From: Gnetum montanum | Lineage: Eukaryota; Streptophyta; Gnetopsida; Gnetales; Gnetaceae | Assembly: GCA_015680685.1 (NCBI GenBank) | Contig: MNCI01002249.1 | Location: 117,548 to 169,699 of the forward strand | Direction: 5' to 3' | Length of the DNA stretch: 52,152 nucleotides | Shown here: positions 33,290 to 44,110 of the stretch, piece by piece | How positions within the stretch are numbered: position 1 is the stretch's first letter | How the letters are laid out: the number at the start of each line of letters is the position of its first letter | The notes under the pieces: model-generated | Database searches by the model: none | Seen by the model: the letters and a program-made list of their open reading frames with translations, nothing else | What the model was told of the DNA's origin: nothing | Program-made: the position numbers and the translations under genes

Positions 33290-35990
33290 AGAAGAACCCT
33301 AGAAGTTTCAACATGTTGACACATTTACCTTCTCTGAATATCTCCAACTATTCAAGTTGAATATTTAGCAGCTCTTCTAATGGATTGATACAGTGCAACT
33401 AGAGGTGGAAGTGGAGAACACATACCTCTTTGATTTTGATGAAGATCATGATTTGATTAGAAAATTAGGCTTGTGATATGAAAAATCAATCGAGGAATGA
33501 TGCAGTGTTTATGAAAAAATACAACTCCACAAGCTTGGTTGCAAAGCCAGAGGGAATTTAATCAAGAATGTTCTAAATTGTCTAATAATGAAAATATTTT
33601 ACAAGAAGGATAAGCTAAGGTTCAAAGATACCACTAAGCACTTCATTGACATCAATTTTTGGAAGGATTATGAGCTCTACAGAATAACTGAGCTGGATAT
33701 TATTGAAATAGAGGCTCACTAGTACAACAAGGAAGTGATAAGCACAAAATTCTAGAATTATGTTGAAATAAGAGAGCATCTAACTACCACTAGCCAATCT
33801 AGCAAAGGTCTAGGGTACAAGACTGATATTCCCAAAGCTTTAGATCTTAGGTTTCCACACCAAATATTTATTTCTACTTTAAATTTTTGCTCCAATTATA
33901 AGATTAATGCTATAGCTGATTACCATGTCTAGGCCTATATAGCTTTAGAGAACAATAAGCATTTTGTCCTATTCAATATATGAATGATGCACTGCATAAG
34001 ATCTTTTCTGATATTCATGAGCAAGGGAATCAACTAAGCCTTAGCTCATTTTTTTTAACTACTTATTAATTGAAATTCCATAACTTAAAAGAATGATCCC
34101 AATTTTTGTGGGATACGCATCATAAAGAAGAGCCCAGGCAAAAGACCCCTACTATGATTTCTTCTTAGTAGTTTACCAAAGGAGCTACTTTGATGCTCAA
34201 GCCCTATACTTTTTTATGAATTGTATTTACTCTTATTTGATAAAGTTGATTCTAAAAGCTTTCCCATCAATAATAAATTAACAAGTGATTAATGAAATAA
34301 AAAGAAAATGACATGGAGTTATTTTCTTACATGCTTGTTATACTTAGATTCTTGTAATGGGATTTGAGGGGAAGGTCTTTAAATTACCTAGATTCATAGC
34401 TCCTTATTTAGGAGCCTTAGAGGTTGGATGACAAATGTGGGAGAGTCCTTTAAGGTATAATTATAAGCATAAAGAAGTTTTTTCCCTTAAGTTTGGCTTC
34501 TAGGGATTTATGAATTCAAATCATTTAAGAGGAATGGCCAAATGATATTGAGAGTAATGCAGTTTCTATCTAGCGTAGAAGAGGATTTAGTCCACAACTA
34601 AGACTAGGAAGGTTCATCAGCCTAATGATACCGATATAGTCTACCTTAAGACTTCTAACAAAGAAGTTAAGTAGGCCAAAGAAAATGCTCCAGTACAGCT
34701 GAAAAAGAGTGTATTAATGAAATTATTAACTTCAGATTGTAACACCATTATAATCAAAGTCTGTAATTGGATGGAGGACAAAGAACATCCTCTAGCTAGA
34801 GATTTTTTAGAGGAGCACCTAGCCATAATGGAAGAAAACTATTTTTCCTGGAAATAATTAGAGCCAGAGAATGTCATGCTTGATGAAAGGTTTTTCCTTG
34901 TTGGGGAAGAATATGCCAAGGTAAGGATCATAAGAAATACTAGAATTGGTTAAGAAAGGGCAAAGAAAGAATAGCAATAACAACTAGAACAACAAAAGCT
35001 GATGGAGCTTGAATAGTAGCAAAAAAAGCAATAGAGGCTAAAAAACAACAACAACAACAAATTCTAGAGCTTCAATAGCAACAACAAAAGGAAGGGAAAA
35101 GCTCTTTAGTGCTTACTTTCCTATCTAGATATTTAATGAAGGAAGTAGTAAGAGCTTTTAAGGTCAAAGAAAATGAAGGTTGGATCATACTAAGCCAAAA
35201 GCTTCCCACTAAGCTTGAGATAGAAGCTAGTGTCATTTTTCAATACAAGCAAGATAACCCACAAACAAGGAAGCAAAAGCTTGCCATGTCACATGGAGAA
35301 ATGTCTAATACTATAACTACTCTAATCAAAGATATGGGAGAAATAGCAAATAATCAAATAGCTAAGCTACAAGAATTTTTATTGCAAAATGAGCAAAAAA
35401 TGTCCAATCTATGAGAGGAAATAAGGATCCTAAAGGAGGAAAATGAATAGCTCAAAGCAATGATAACCATTAAGGAATCATTGCTAGAGAATAAGGAGCA
35501 TCAAGTAGCAAAAATGAAGGAAGGATTGACCATTACCTACTCTAAATTTGAGCAAGCTAAAAAAGGAAAGGCTCTAGATTATTCATACCTTACCCAACTA
35601 GATTTCAGAGATATAATTACAGAGGTTAATTACAATAGGGAATGGGTTTAAGACACTTAGGTAGAAATTAAAGAAATAAATGAGAAACAAGCCATTTTTG
35701 TAGAAATAAAAAAAAATAGCCCAAGACTTGTATGTTCTGGCCAAAGCAAAAAGGAAGGTATTACTGCAATACAAGAAAGCCTTTTCTAGATATAATGATG
35801 ATGATAGTTACTGGAATCATGGGAGAGACTACTAAAAATAAGCTATATCTAGAGCAAGCTTGTTTAAGTATAAGAGCTATTTTAATGAAATTAACTAGCT
35901 CCATAACAAAATCAAATTTAGGAAGGTCAAGAATTGAGAATATATTCAAAGGGCTTAATAGCGCAAAACTAAATACAATGAACTAGGCTA
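33290..35990 (+). pseudogene. Unrecognised long broken coding region with polyglutamine and coiled coil
   Basis: Several same-strand stretches read like one long protein. N-terminal: TFTFSEYLQLFKLN, FWKDYELYRITELDIIEIEA, AIADYHV*AYIALENNKHF. Middle from 34357: MGFEGKVFKLPRFIAPYLGA, LKFGF*GFMNSNHLRGMAK, VHQPNDTDIVYLKTSNKEV, NWMEDKEHPLARDFLEEHLA, DERFFLVGEEYAKVRIIRN. Then Gln/CAA-rich tracts (34970-35100), then a coiled coil (35109-35651: IAKLQEFLLQNEQKMSNL, EEIRILKEENE, KMKEGLTITYSKFEQAKKGK). Stops fall at Gln-like positions, and at least two frame changes occur. I do not recognise the family. It could be an extra ORF of a retroelement like the third ORF of element C, or a captured host gene. 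Confidence 0.45.
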
Positions 35991-36000
35991 TCAAAATCAT

Positions 36001-36940
36001 TGTTAATCATAGGAAACTAACAGCTTGGATTTATATAGAACATGGAGACTAGCCTTACCATGTAATCTATTAATCATAGGAAATTAACAGCTTGGATTGT
36101 TGATGAAAGGAGTCTAGATATAGAAGATGGAGAGGATTTGTCTAAAAGCTGAGTAGTTATCTAACAGCTTGGATTTATATGAATAGAATATGAGACAACT
36201 ATAGCTTTTATTTCTTGTGATGGTTGTAACTACCAAGGGCTAGTATATAAAGCCTAGAGAAAATTGTAAAATAAAGGGAGGCAAATCAAAAGAAAAAGCT
36301 TATAAAGACTCTTCTATAATGGCATTTTAGATAGGCTCTATCTATCTTCTTTAGATTTCATCTCTTAGCTTAGCATTTCTAGTTCAATAGCTTTTCTTGT
36401 TTGTTTAAATATTACATAAGTTACACATGAATGGATCGTTAGTTTTGAAATAGACTACTACTTTCTCTATGATTAGAGTTTTAGCTTATTTCTGTTATTT
36501 TGGTTGGATAGTATAGCTTTAATAAGTATTAGTCCTTAATCAGTTTGACATAAAAATATCATCATCTATATTTAATTCTAAGCTTTATGAATAATTTTAT
36601 TTCCTTAGTTTCTCACTATGTTTAGCAAACCTTTTGTGATTTTACTTCATGAAGTTAGCCAGCAGATAGCTTGGAGTTTAAGATTGATGTTTTCTATAAA
36701 ACCAATCATTCATTATATGTGTGTTGTACTATATTTGAAGCGAGACCTATAGAAGAGTTATTTAACTTCTTTATTTGTGTTAAGAGATAGGTGAAAGGGA
36801 TAGACAATTAATTACCCATAAAACATTAATTCCTTAAATTGATCTTCCTATTTTGTAGATAGATCTTTACTATTATTCACAATTAGTTACATTTATAGCT
36901 CATTTACACTAGTAGAGGCTATTTGTAGGTATCCATGTCA
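36001..36940 (+). repeat. LTR-like segment K with short U3 repeats
   Basis: The word AACAGCTTGGATT occurs at about 36019, 36087 and 36157, twice preceded by TTAATCATAGGAAA. A TATA box AGTATATAAAGCC lies near 36234. The segment ends ATCCATGTCA followed by a PBS-like site. The left border is uncertain: TGTTAATC at 36001 or TGTTGATG at 36098. It would be a 5' LTR, yet only about 250 bp of interior follow before E LTR sequence resumes. Confidence 0.4.
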
Positions 36941-36943
36941 TTG

Positions 36944-36955
36944 TGGTACCAGAGA
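36944..36955 (+). promoter_or_regulatory. PBS-like site after segment K
   Basis: TGGTACCAGAGA resembles the TGGTATCAGAGC (tRNA-iMet) primer site and stands three bases after a CA end. It might be a coincidence. Confidence 0.35.
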
Positions 36956-37188
36956 CCAGCAACCACCTAAAATAAGTTATACCAAGCTATTCTTTGTGCC
37001 AAAGTCATATTTGCTTCTACTCCAACACTAAGTTTTCATTTGATTGGATATTCATGCCCCTTCATGTCATGATCACTTCTAAAGATTTATATCAATCCAA
37101 ATACTATCTATGGCTACCAATTAGACACTTACCATTTAATTCATGGTGGTGCTCTTACAAGGTTGAAAAGAACAATTTTGCGGGAACA

Positions 37189-37486
37189 ATTTTCATGTGC
37201 TAATATATAGTTTTCTATAAACTATTGATGCTTGCATGATCCTTGTAGTACTATTATGTACATGATACATATGTTTTTGTATACTATGAGATTAATGCAA
37301 ACATTTGGTTTATGTAGAAATTTTACAGTTATATATGATAAGATATATATATATACCATTTGAATTATTCTTGATCTATTTCTATGTATCACTGAATTCA
37401 AAATTTGTCATGCTTCCATTGTATTATTGTTACTGATCCTAAGCATCACTTTGTCCTAGCCAGTTACAATAAGATGGGATGTTACA
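37189..37486 (+). repeat. 3' LTR of element E, right segment
   Basis: Aligns with 16420-16756 (TGATCTATTTC, CATTGTATTATTGTT, CCTAAGCATCACTT) and ends GATGTTACA, followed by the AGGTT duplication at 37487-37491. Confidence 0.88.
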
Positions 37487-37491
37487 AGGTT

Positions 37492-38089
37492 ATTTTAATA
37501 TGGTTGAAAGTTACTTAGATAAACTTAATGATCTTTCTCCTAATATGTCTTCTTAAGACAAAGAATAGGTTAATTTTAAAGAAAAACATTTGTTTAAAAT
37601 GTTAGCTCTTTATGCTCATATCATTCAACTAAGAACAATTATACTTAATCCAATTATCAACAAGGAAATGATTGAATTTATTTTCAACTTGATAAATTTT
37701 ACATCTCTAATGGTCATTTTCCAAAAGCCTACATTTAAAAGTACATACAGACGCTACTATGTTAGAACATTTTCTTATTAGTATTTTTCTCCCAAGGTTA
37801 ATTTTCCTTCGTTTGAAAGCATAGGCTTTTTTGATGGTTGGAACCCTGAAATAATTGTAATATAGGTACATCACAAGATACATAGTATAATTATAATTTT
37901 ATAACTCAACATTACAAATAAAACCCATGACATAGAGCTTTCAAATCAAGAGTCTTACCACAAGGCTAACACCTCATTTAAAGCATAAGATTTTTTGTAT
38001 GAATTCTAATATGTTCATAGGACCTAGTGAAAAAAAATATCTTAAAGTCTTTGTGGAATACAAAAAAATCTATTGTTGATATCGGTTAG
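37492..38089 (+). other. Unassigned, possibly LINE endonuclease end
   Basis: 37590-37781 is open for 63 codons (MFKMLALYAHIIQLRTIILN) but matches no domain I know. It lies between the target site of element E and clear LINE ORF2 sequence. Confidence 0.35.
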
Positions 38090-39576
38090 ACTGATATGCT
38101 ACTTGTAAAGTTAGAAATTATGTAAAATGGTTTGAAAAACAATTTGCATCAAGTTGAAGAAGAGCTTGCAAACTTTGTTAACCAAATATAAATTATTTTA
38201 TATAGGAATTCCTTTAATATTGAAACTCAAAAATCCTTGATTAAAGGTCATTGTGATAAACAATGTTAGGATTCTTTTAAAGATAAGTACTCTCAATAAA
38301 ATTCACACATTGTAGCTAAAAATTCAAGATGAACCTTGCAAGGAGTTTTGTTATTTTTCTAAAGAAAATGATCAATTACCTAAAATAGAATCGCTTTATA
38401 TAAATGATTCCCTAATATTAAGATGTTGTTAATAAATAATTTTTTCTATATTTTCTTTTGAAGGTTTCAGTAAAGAAACCTTCAAGGTCTCTACTACACA
38501 TATTCCCATCTTATAACATAAGTGCATCAAAGTATTCTTGAAGAAAAAATTATAATGAAAGAAATCAAAGTAGTAACTTTTAGTTGAGCATATTATAAAG
38601 CTCTAAGATTTAATGATTTTCCAATTAAGTTTTTTAAGAAGCATTGGGACCTTATTAAAACTTGATCTTTTTCATGTTTTCCAAAAATCCATTAAAAAAG
38701 TTTCTCATGGTAAAAATATTAATAATTGTATGATTCATTTTCTTCATAAAAATAAAGATCTTGTACATATTGGTAACTACAAACCTATTGTGATTCTTAA
38801 TAACACTTATAAAACTTGAGCTAAATGCATGACTTGCCAAATTTAGAGGATTATGAAGAAGATCATTAAACCTAAGTAGATAAGTTTTGTCAAGGATAGA
38901 CATATCTTAAATAATGTTATTATAGCTTGGAAGAGAATGCAGTGATCTTCTAATACTAACCAAAACATTATTTTTTATAAGTTAGATTATACTAAAGCTT
39001 ATGATAAAAATGACTAGAATTTCATTATTCTTTTTCTCTATAAATTGGCACTTGGTTATTTTATTCATCTTGTTCATACCTTTCTTACTAATGTTGATGC
39101 TCAAGCTGCTACAAATTTTCAAGTTCCTCCTTTTCTCTTTAGTAGTTAATTTGTTAAGGTTGTCCTCTAACTCCTATCTTTTTATTATTGCACTAGTATT
39201 TCTTTCACATAATTTGCATTATAATCTTTAAAAAATATATCATTAAAGGAATTTCAATTGATGATCAAAATACACAACTATTTAACATGTACTTGGTCGA
39301 TGATTCAATATTTTTATGATTAATAATTTTCTATAACATATCAATAGTCTATTAACTATAGTAAAGGATTACCACATGTTAACTGGCTCTCATATTAATT
39401 AATAAACTTTTATTGTTTATTGTAATCGTAATATTGTTCAATGGGTTACTCTTAAGCCTTGAAACATATTTTTCAAAATATGACTTAAAAATTTTAATAA
39501 TACCTTTTTTCTTAAGTGTAGTTTCAATATTTTGTAAAATTATATCTTTTATAACATTAAAAAGAAGCTTGATAAA
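38090..39576 (+). mobile_element. L1-type LINE, ORF2 linker and reverse transcriptase (degraded)
   Basis: The pre-RT linker reads LHQVEEELANFVNQI at about 38140. RT landmarks: FNDFPIKFFKKHW, INNCMIHFLHKNKDLVHIGN, YKPIVILNNTYKT (NYRPISLLN.IYK), ISFVKDRHILNNVIIAW (FVKGRQILDN), IIFYKLDYTKAYD and the catalytic box NMYLVDDSIFL at 39283-39315 (FADD of relatives), so both Asp are kept. Stops and frameshifts throughout. It is interrupted at 39577 by solo LTR M and continues at 40527. Confidence 0.82.
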
Positions 39577-40526
39577 TGATGAGCAGTGAGGTACCCCTAC
39601 GCACAACCATACAAATCATAAGTGTTCACGCATGATCTGGTTGAATTTTGTGGATGGGACTAGTTGTGGCATTCAGATTGCTATGCCTTGATTGCAGTTC
39701 CCTATCTTTCCACTTGGACTAGTGGTAGCTTTGTCATGTATGGTTTAGTCCAAAGTGAGGCATATAATTTTTATTATTTTATATTTTATTTTTCTATGAT
39801 TAACAATAGGTTGAAACTCAATTTATAATCAATTCAACTAATCTAATTGCTAATTAATAATCAACTACCCTAACATAAGTATTTGATTCCATTTCCCATG
39901 CACATCCTAAACACATATAACGTTGTTGGGTTACCAAATGTAAGGTGTTGCTAGGATTACCAAGAGTCATACGCATGCTCAAAGCAATCATACTTATGTG
40001 CTTAATTAATTAACATGCATGAAAATGTAAATATTAACTAAGTACATGACAAGTAAATTGCATGGAAAGTAAATCTAATCTAAGTCAAAGTGTTCCAATG
40101 AATAAAAATCAATCTCGATTTTATTGTTGCTCATGGAATATGTCTAGGTACATTGCCAATTTGAATAAGACTTTGTACAACTAACTCAAATCCACTATGT
40201 GGGCACTCACTAACTGTTCTATAAGATTATAGAATAAAACTGCAAGAATTCGGCTACTCTATTGACAAAACTATGAAAAACTAATGAAAAATTATTTCCA
40301 AATCATGAGCCCAAGCGCTATATTTATAGGCTAGTGTATACCCCCCAATATCGAATATCTGACATTGTGTCCTAGGCTCCGACATTGGATACCTGACATT
40401 GAGGCCTTATTATCAAAGCCTTGTTATTGGAGCCAAGAAATTAGAGCCATGATATTGGGCTAAGATATCAGAGCCAACCAAAATTTGAGTTTTTATCAAA
40501 TAACCCAACCAACTGATGATTCATCA
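39577..40526 (-). repeat. Solo LTR M (950 bp), TSD ATAAA
   Basis: On the plus strand it begins TGATGAGCAGTGAGGTACC and ends ATTCATCA, with perfect ATAAA duplications at 39572-39576 and 40527-40531. Read on the minus strand it starts TGATGAATCAT, like LTR C. The U3 (40340-40470) has CGACATTGGATACC-type and TTGGAGCC-type repeats upstream (element sense) of a TATA box (about 40325). The U5 end is shared with LTR H. Confidence 0.93.
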
Positions 40527-42066
40527 ATAAATGAAAAGGAAAAAATGTTACCCTTGCTACCAAAGTTTTAGTTATTAAGTAAATGCTTCAATCTACTCAT
40601 GTTTATTATTCTAGTTGTTGGTCTTCTATAAAAGCCTCTAATAATAGAATTGATCAAACTATCTATCAATTTCTTTGGTTTTTTAAGCAACATAATAAAG
40701 GATTTTCCAGAGTTACTTAGGATATTTTCCTAAGTAGCAAGAAAGATGGAGGACTTGGCATCATTTATCATCATAACTAAATTATTTCTCTCTTAGTAAA
40801 ATATATTGGTAATCACATTAGCAAAGATGACGTTTAGATGCCTCCTTTAGAAAATAGACTTATGCAAGGAAAACCTAAAACTAATAACAGTTGTTCTTCT
40901 AATAACTTTCTTTAATGTCTTATTTTCCCTTATATCATTTCTATTCCTTGTTATCTAGTACTTAAACAAATTTGAAAGATGTGGTACATGCTTTATAAGT
41001 ATTCGAATTATAATTATATTACAATTTTAGAAGATATGCTTACACAAATTAGCCCATGATGCCTTCCTTTTAATGAAGAAGCTTCGACTACTCATTCAAC
41101 TAGATTATGTACCACTTGGAGCAAATTTGGTATCACTATAGTTTCATGTCTATGCATTCATGTAGATGGATTACATGGAAGGAAGTTTCTAAACTCTATG
41201 CTTTAAATAGAAAGAGAAAAAATTGAAAATTTAATTTTTCATCTTAAGAATTTATTTTAAGTTAACAATAGTTTACATCAAACTTTTCCATACATTTTTT
41301 AGAAGGATGGTAGATCTATTTTCACTTTTAACTCTAAAGTTACATATGATATTATTACCAAGAATAATTTTATTCATAAAAAATGTAATAAGGCCTAGAA
41401 AATTCATGAAAAAATGAAAGATATTTGGTGAATTTCTACCTTCCTAAAACTTTGTATTTTTTTTATTTTTATTTTTTTTACAATATCTTATTCATCAAGG
41501 TCTTCCTATTAATACTTATCTTGAACATATAAAAATTATTTCTCCTGAATGTCCTCTTTATAGAAATGAAGACTAATTTTCTTCTTCTTCTTTTTCTTCT
41601 TTTTTTTTAGTGTCCTATTATACATCATGCTTGAAAATGAACATGTAGAATTTTCAATAACTTTCAACCAAGCATCAATGATATCATTCTTGGTGATCCA
41701 TGTACTTTTTCTTCTTCCTTTCTTTGTATTTGGAAGTATCTTTTGCATTCTATTTAGAAGCTTTGATGGTTAGTTATTCTACAATAGTAAGATCATAAAT
41801 ATGGCATTCTTTATGAGTTAAATAATAAATTCTCAAAGATTATGCTTTTTAGTCTAACTTCAAGTAGAAAAGTTTCTATGAAAGCTAAACAATTAGTTTG
41901 TTTAATATATTATTAATTTATTTTTGGTTTGGAGGCTCAAGTTGGAGAAGCTATTAGCTTCTATTCTAGTTTGTTTATTATTTCTGATTAATGTTTTCTT
42001 TTGTCTTCAAAAAGAGTATTCACTTTTTCTTTATAAGAAATCATTTAGTAAGAAGTGAAAACCTAT
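40527..42066 (+). mobile_element. L1-type LINE, ORF2 C-terminus with zf-RVT-like domain (degraded)
   Basis: Reads QTIYQFLWFFKQHNKGFSRV and FLSSKKDGGLGI (compare WDKVC.PK.EGGLGI), later KDGRSIFTFNSKVTYDII and, around 41540-41620, LLNVLFIEMKT...CPIIHHA, the cysteine-containing zinc-binding end of plant LINE RT proteins. The T-rich tracts at 41455-41480 and 41580-41610 are part of this segment. Interrupted at 42067 by solo LTR L. Confidence 0.78.
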
Positions 42067-42921
42067 CGATGAGACATGAAATTGCTCATATTGCTAACGA
42101 TCACGTTAAGGCAGCCACGATAACGCACCCACGTTATATCATGGGTCGCAATATCGCAGTCAGCCGCAATTTCTATAAATAAGAGGCAGCTCTCCCTTAT
42201 TTTACATCCCAGCTTTAGAGTAGCGAAGCTCTGGCAGTTTGATCCCTCTAGAGTTAGATTTTTTCCCGTGTCTGCCCGCAGTGTGGTGAATGTAATTGTA
42301 CGATGTCTTTATTCAAGTGTGTCGTACTTGGACACGTACATGACCGACAATAAAGATCGAGATTACTTCATCATTGTAGCATTCACTTTGTTATTTATTT
42401 AATGTTATTTATTTTTTTCTCTCTCTCACCCTTAAACTCCTAGAACGCGGAACGAGTACGACTTGATTATGAGCATTTAAGTGTGACTGCTTGGTAGCCC
42501 AGTGGTGTAGCTAGGATCTGCTCTTGGTAACCCAGTGGCGTACCTAGGATCTACGCTTGGTAGTCCCAGTGGTAGTCATGCACGAGGTCCAAGATGTGTA
42601 CGGTTGATCAAGGAATCGGTTGCTCGTCGCACTTAGGCTAGATTAGATTTTCTTACCCTTTTCCTCTTAGCTAAGCTTAGTTAATATTCTTTTCCACTGC
42701 CTTCAGGAGTAGCATAGAATTAGGAACACATCATACACCTCACACTGGACTAAACCATACATGACAAATATACAATACTAGTCCAGGTGGGAAGACAGTG
42801 AACTGCAACCTAAGGATAACTGTCTAGCTGCCACAACTAGTCCATCTACGGAGTTCGACCGGATCATGCCTGTGATGCTCGTTTTGTATGGTTGAGTGTA
42901 GGGGTACCTCGCCACTCATCA
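42067..42921 (+). repeat. Solo LTR L (855 bp), TSD CCTAT
   Basis: Perfect CCTAT duplication at 42062-42066 and 42922-42926. It starts CGATGAGACA (first base T changed to C) and ends CGCCACTCATCA. The U3 has weakened palindromes (ACGTTATATCATGGG, GCAATATCGC), a TATA box TCTATAAATAAGAGG (42171), AATAAAGATCG (42350) and one U5 hairpin unit: outer 42447-42456 with 42623-42630, inner 42462-42469 with 42605-42612. Its arms differ from those of A and B but still pair. Confidence 0.94.
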
Positions 42922-43185
42922 CCTATGAGAATGCTTCCGAATAAGGATAAGGCCTGATCCTTTTCCTATCCCAAAGGGAAGATTTTTTATGATTAGTTAT
43001 AAGGATGAAAACTTGAAAAGGTATCTCCAAAAGTATTGGGTATTTTCTTTAGATTCCCTCTTCTATCTTAATGAGCTAATATATTTTGAATTCTTTTTAA
43101 TTATTGTTTATGTTTTAAGATTTGAAACTGTTGCCCCTCACTCCTCCTCGTTCCCCACACCCTCCCTCTCAATATCATAACCCCA
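42922..43185 (+). mobile_element. 3' end of the LINE
   Basis: Continues the LINE after solo LTR L. It contains a C/T-rich stretch (CCTCACTCCTCCTCGTTCCC, about 43135-43155), then CCCCAATAAGG, possibly its polyadenylation region. The end point is approximate. Confidence 0.45.
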
Positions 43186-43439
43186 ATAAGGTTAGTGTAT
43201 ATATGTTGAATATAATATAATTTCAAAACCTTAAAAATGAAATAACATGAATATAGATATTATTTCTACCACACATATAATAATATGCTATCAACCAATG
43301 ACACAATTAAATACACACATCATAGCTACAACAAAATATAATAAATAGACTAAATGCCACACATCCATGATTTAAGTTATAACACATACCTAAAAAAGAA
43401 GGATGATCTAGAATAGAGGTATTACAAAAGCATACTTGT
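43186..43439. other. Unassigned AT-rich sequence
   Basis: No open frame, repeat or LTR border recognised. Confidence 0.5.
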
Positions 43440-44110
43440 TACATAGAGATTTTTATTCTCTTTTATTAACATTATTATCTCCAAGTTTCCTTGATATGTT
43501 ATTGCTTCATGTATTGAAGGTGAACTTCAAATGCATCTCGTTCTTTTCTAACTCTATCAAACCTTCTATTTTCAGTGATAAGCTCTTTATTTTCCCTCTT
43601 GAATTTAGCAAATCTTTTTTTGAGGCCATAAGATTCTACTTAAAACTCAAATTCTTCCCACACAACCTACTTCTTGATTGCAAAGGCTTTCTAAACAGCA
43701 TCCTATATTCATGCATTCTACATCTTTTTAACTTTTTCAAAGTCTTCTAATGTAATTCAGTGACTAGAATTGTTGAGTTGCACTTGGAGCTCAATAAGTT
43801 CCTACTTTAGTTTGAGAATTTCTAGTTGACTCTACTAATTTAGTGCTCAAATAGTATTACTTTTCTTTTATTATGAATTTCTCAAACTATAAAATAGTTA
43901 CATCATCTAGGATATCAAATGTATCAGCCAAGGCCTATCATGCACTTAAAATTTTCTCTAGGCATTATTCATGTTCTACTAGCATCATCTACTAAGATAC
44001 CTTTTCTTGCTCTACTTTCTAGTATTTTTCTTAGGCTAACAAGCACTTAGATATCTTGTTGTGCACTAAAATTTGTGAAGTCGTATTGTCTAAGATCTAT
44101 GGCCCAATTT
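43440..44110 (-). pseudogene. Minus-strand degraded coiled-coil coding remnant
   Basis: On the minus strand short segments read QLEILKLK*ELIELQVQL, ITLEDFEKVKKM and FAKFKRENKELITENRRFDR, then VRKERDAFEVHLQYMK, all heptad-like. They resemble the coiled-coil tail of element C's third ORF and the one at 35109-35651. The plus-strand 104-codon ORF over 43436-43750 is the antisense of this. The element it belongs to is not identified. Confidence 0.4.

Larger units (their letters stand above)
27740..37188. mobile_element. 9.4 kb composite insert in the 3' LTR of element E
   Basis: Homology to the E LTR stops at 27739 and resumes at about 37189. The insert begins TGTATTCTAC and ends GGGAACA (TG...CA), and its flanks ATATT/ATTTT could be a decayed target duplication, so it may itself be an LTR element. 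I could not find two matching LTRs in it. Contents: a roughly 200-bp degenerate tandem repeat, an unassigned stretch (28930-30300), a roughly 75-bp tandem array, solo LTR J, a long broken coding region and an LTR-like segment with a PBS-like motif. Confidence 0.6.
14051..37486 (+). mobile_element. Element E: Del/Tekay-type chromovirus with nested insertions, TSD AGGTT
   Basis: Perfect 5-bp duplication AGGTT at 14046-14050 and 37487-37491. The LTRs begin TGTTACACCC and end GTTACA (GTTATA in the 5' copy). Order: 5' LTR 14051-16756, tRNA-iMet-type PBS, gag, protease, RT, RNase H, integrase, truncated 3' LTR. Four insertions interrupt it: F at 18458-21908, G at 23217-23989, H at 25201-26031 and a 9.4 kb segment at 27740-37188 in the 3' LTR. 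Removing F, G and H restores continuous homology at each junction. A deletion at about 26098 removed the end of pol, the PPT and the first 0.86 kb of the 3' LTR. Confidence 0.93.

Noticed and set aside
41536-41748. 70-codon minus-strand ORF with a Lys run
   Set aside because: Antisense of a T/C-rich tract inside the LINE ORF2 remnant.
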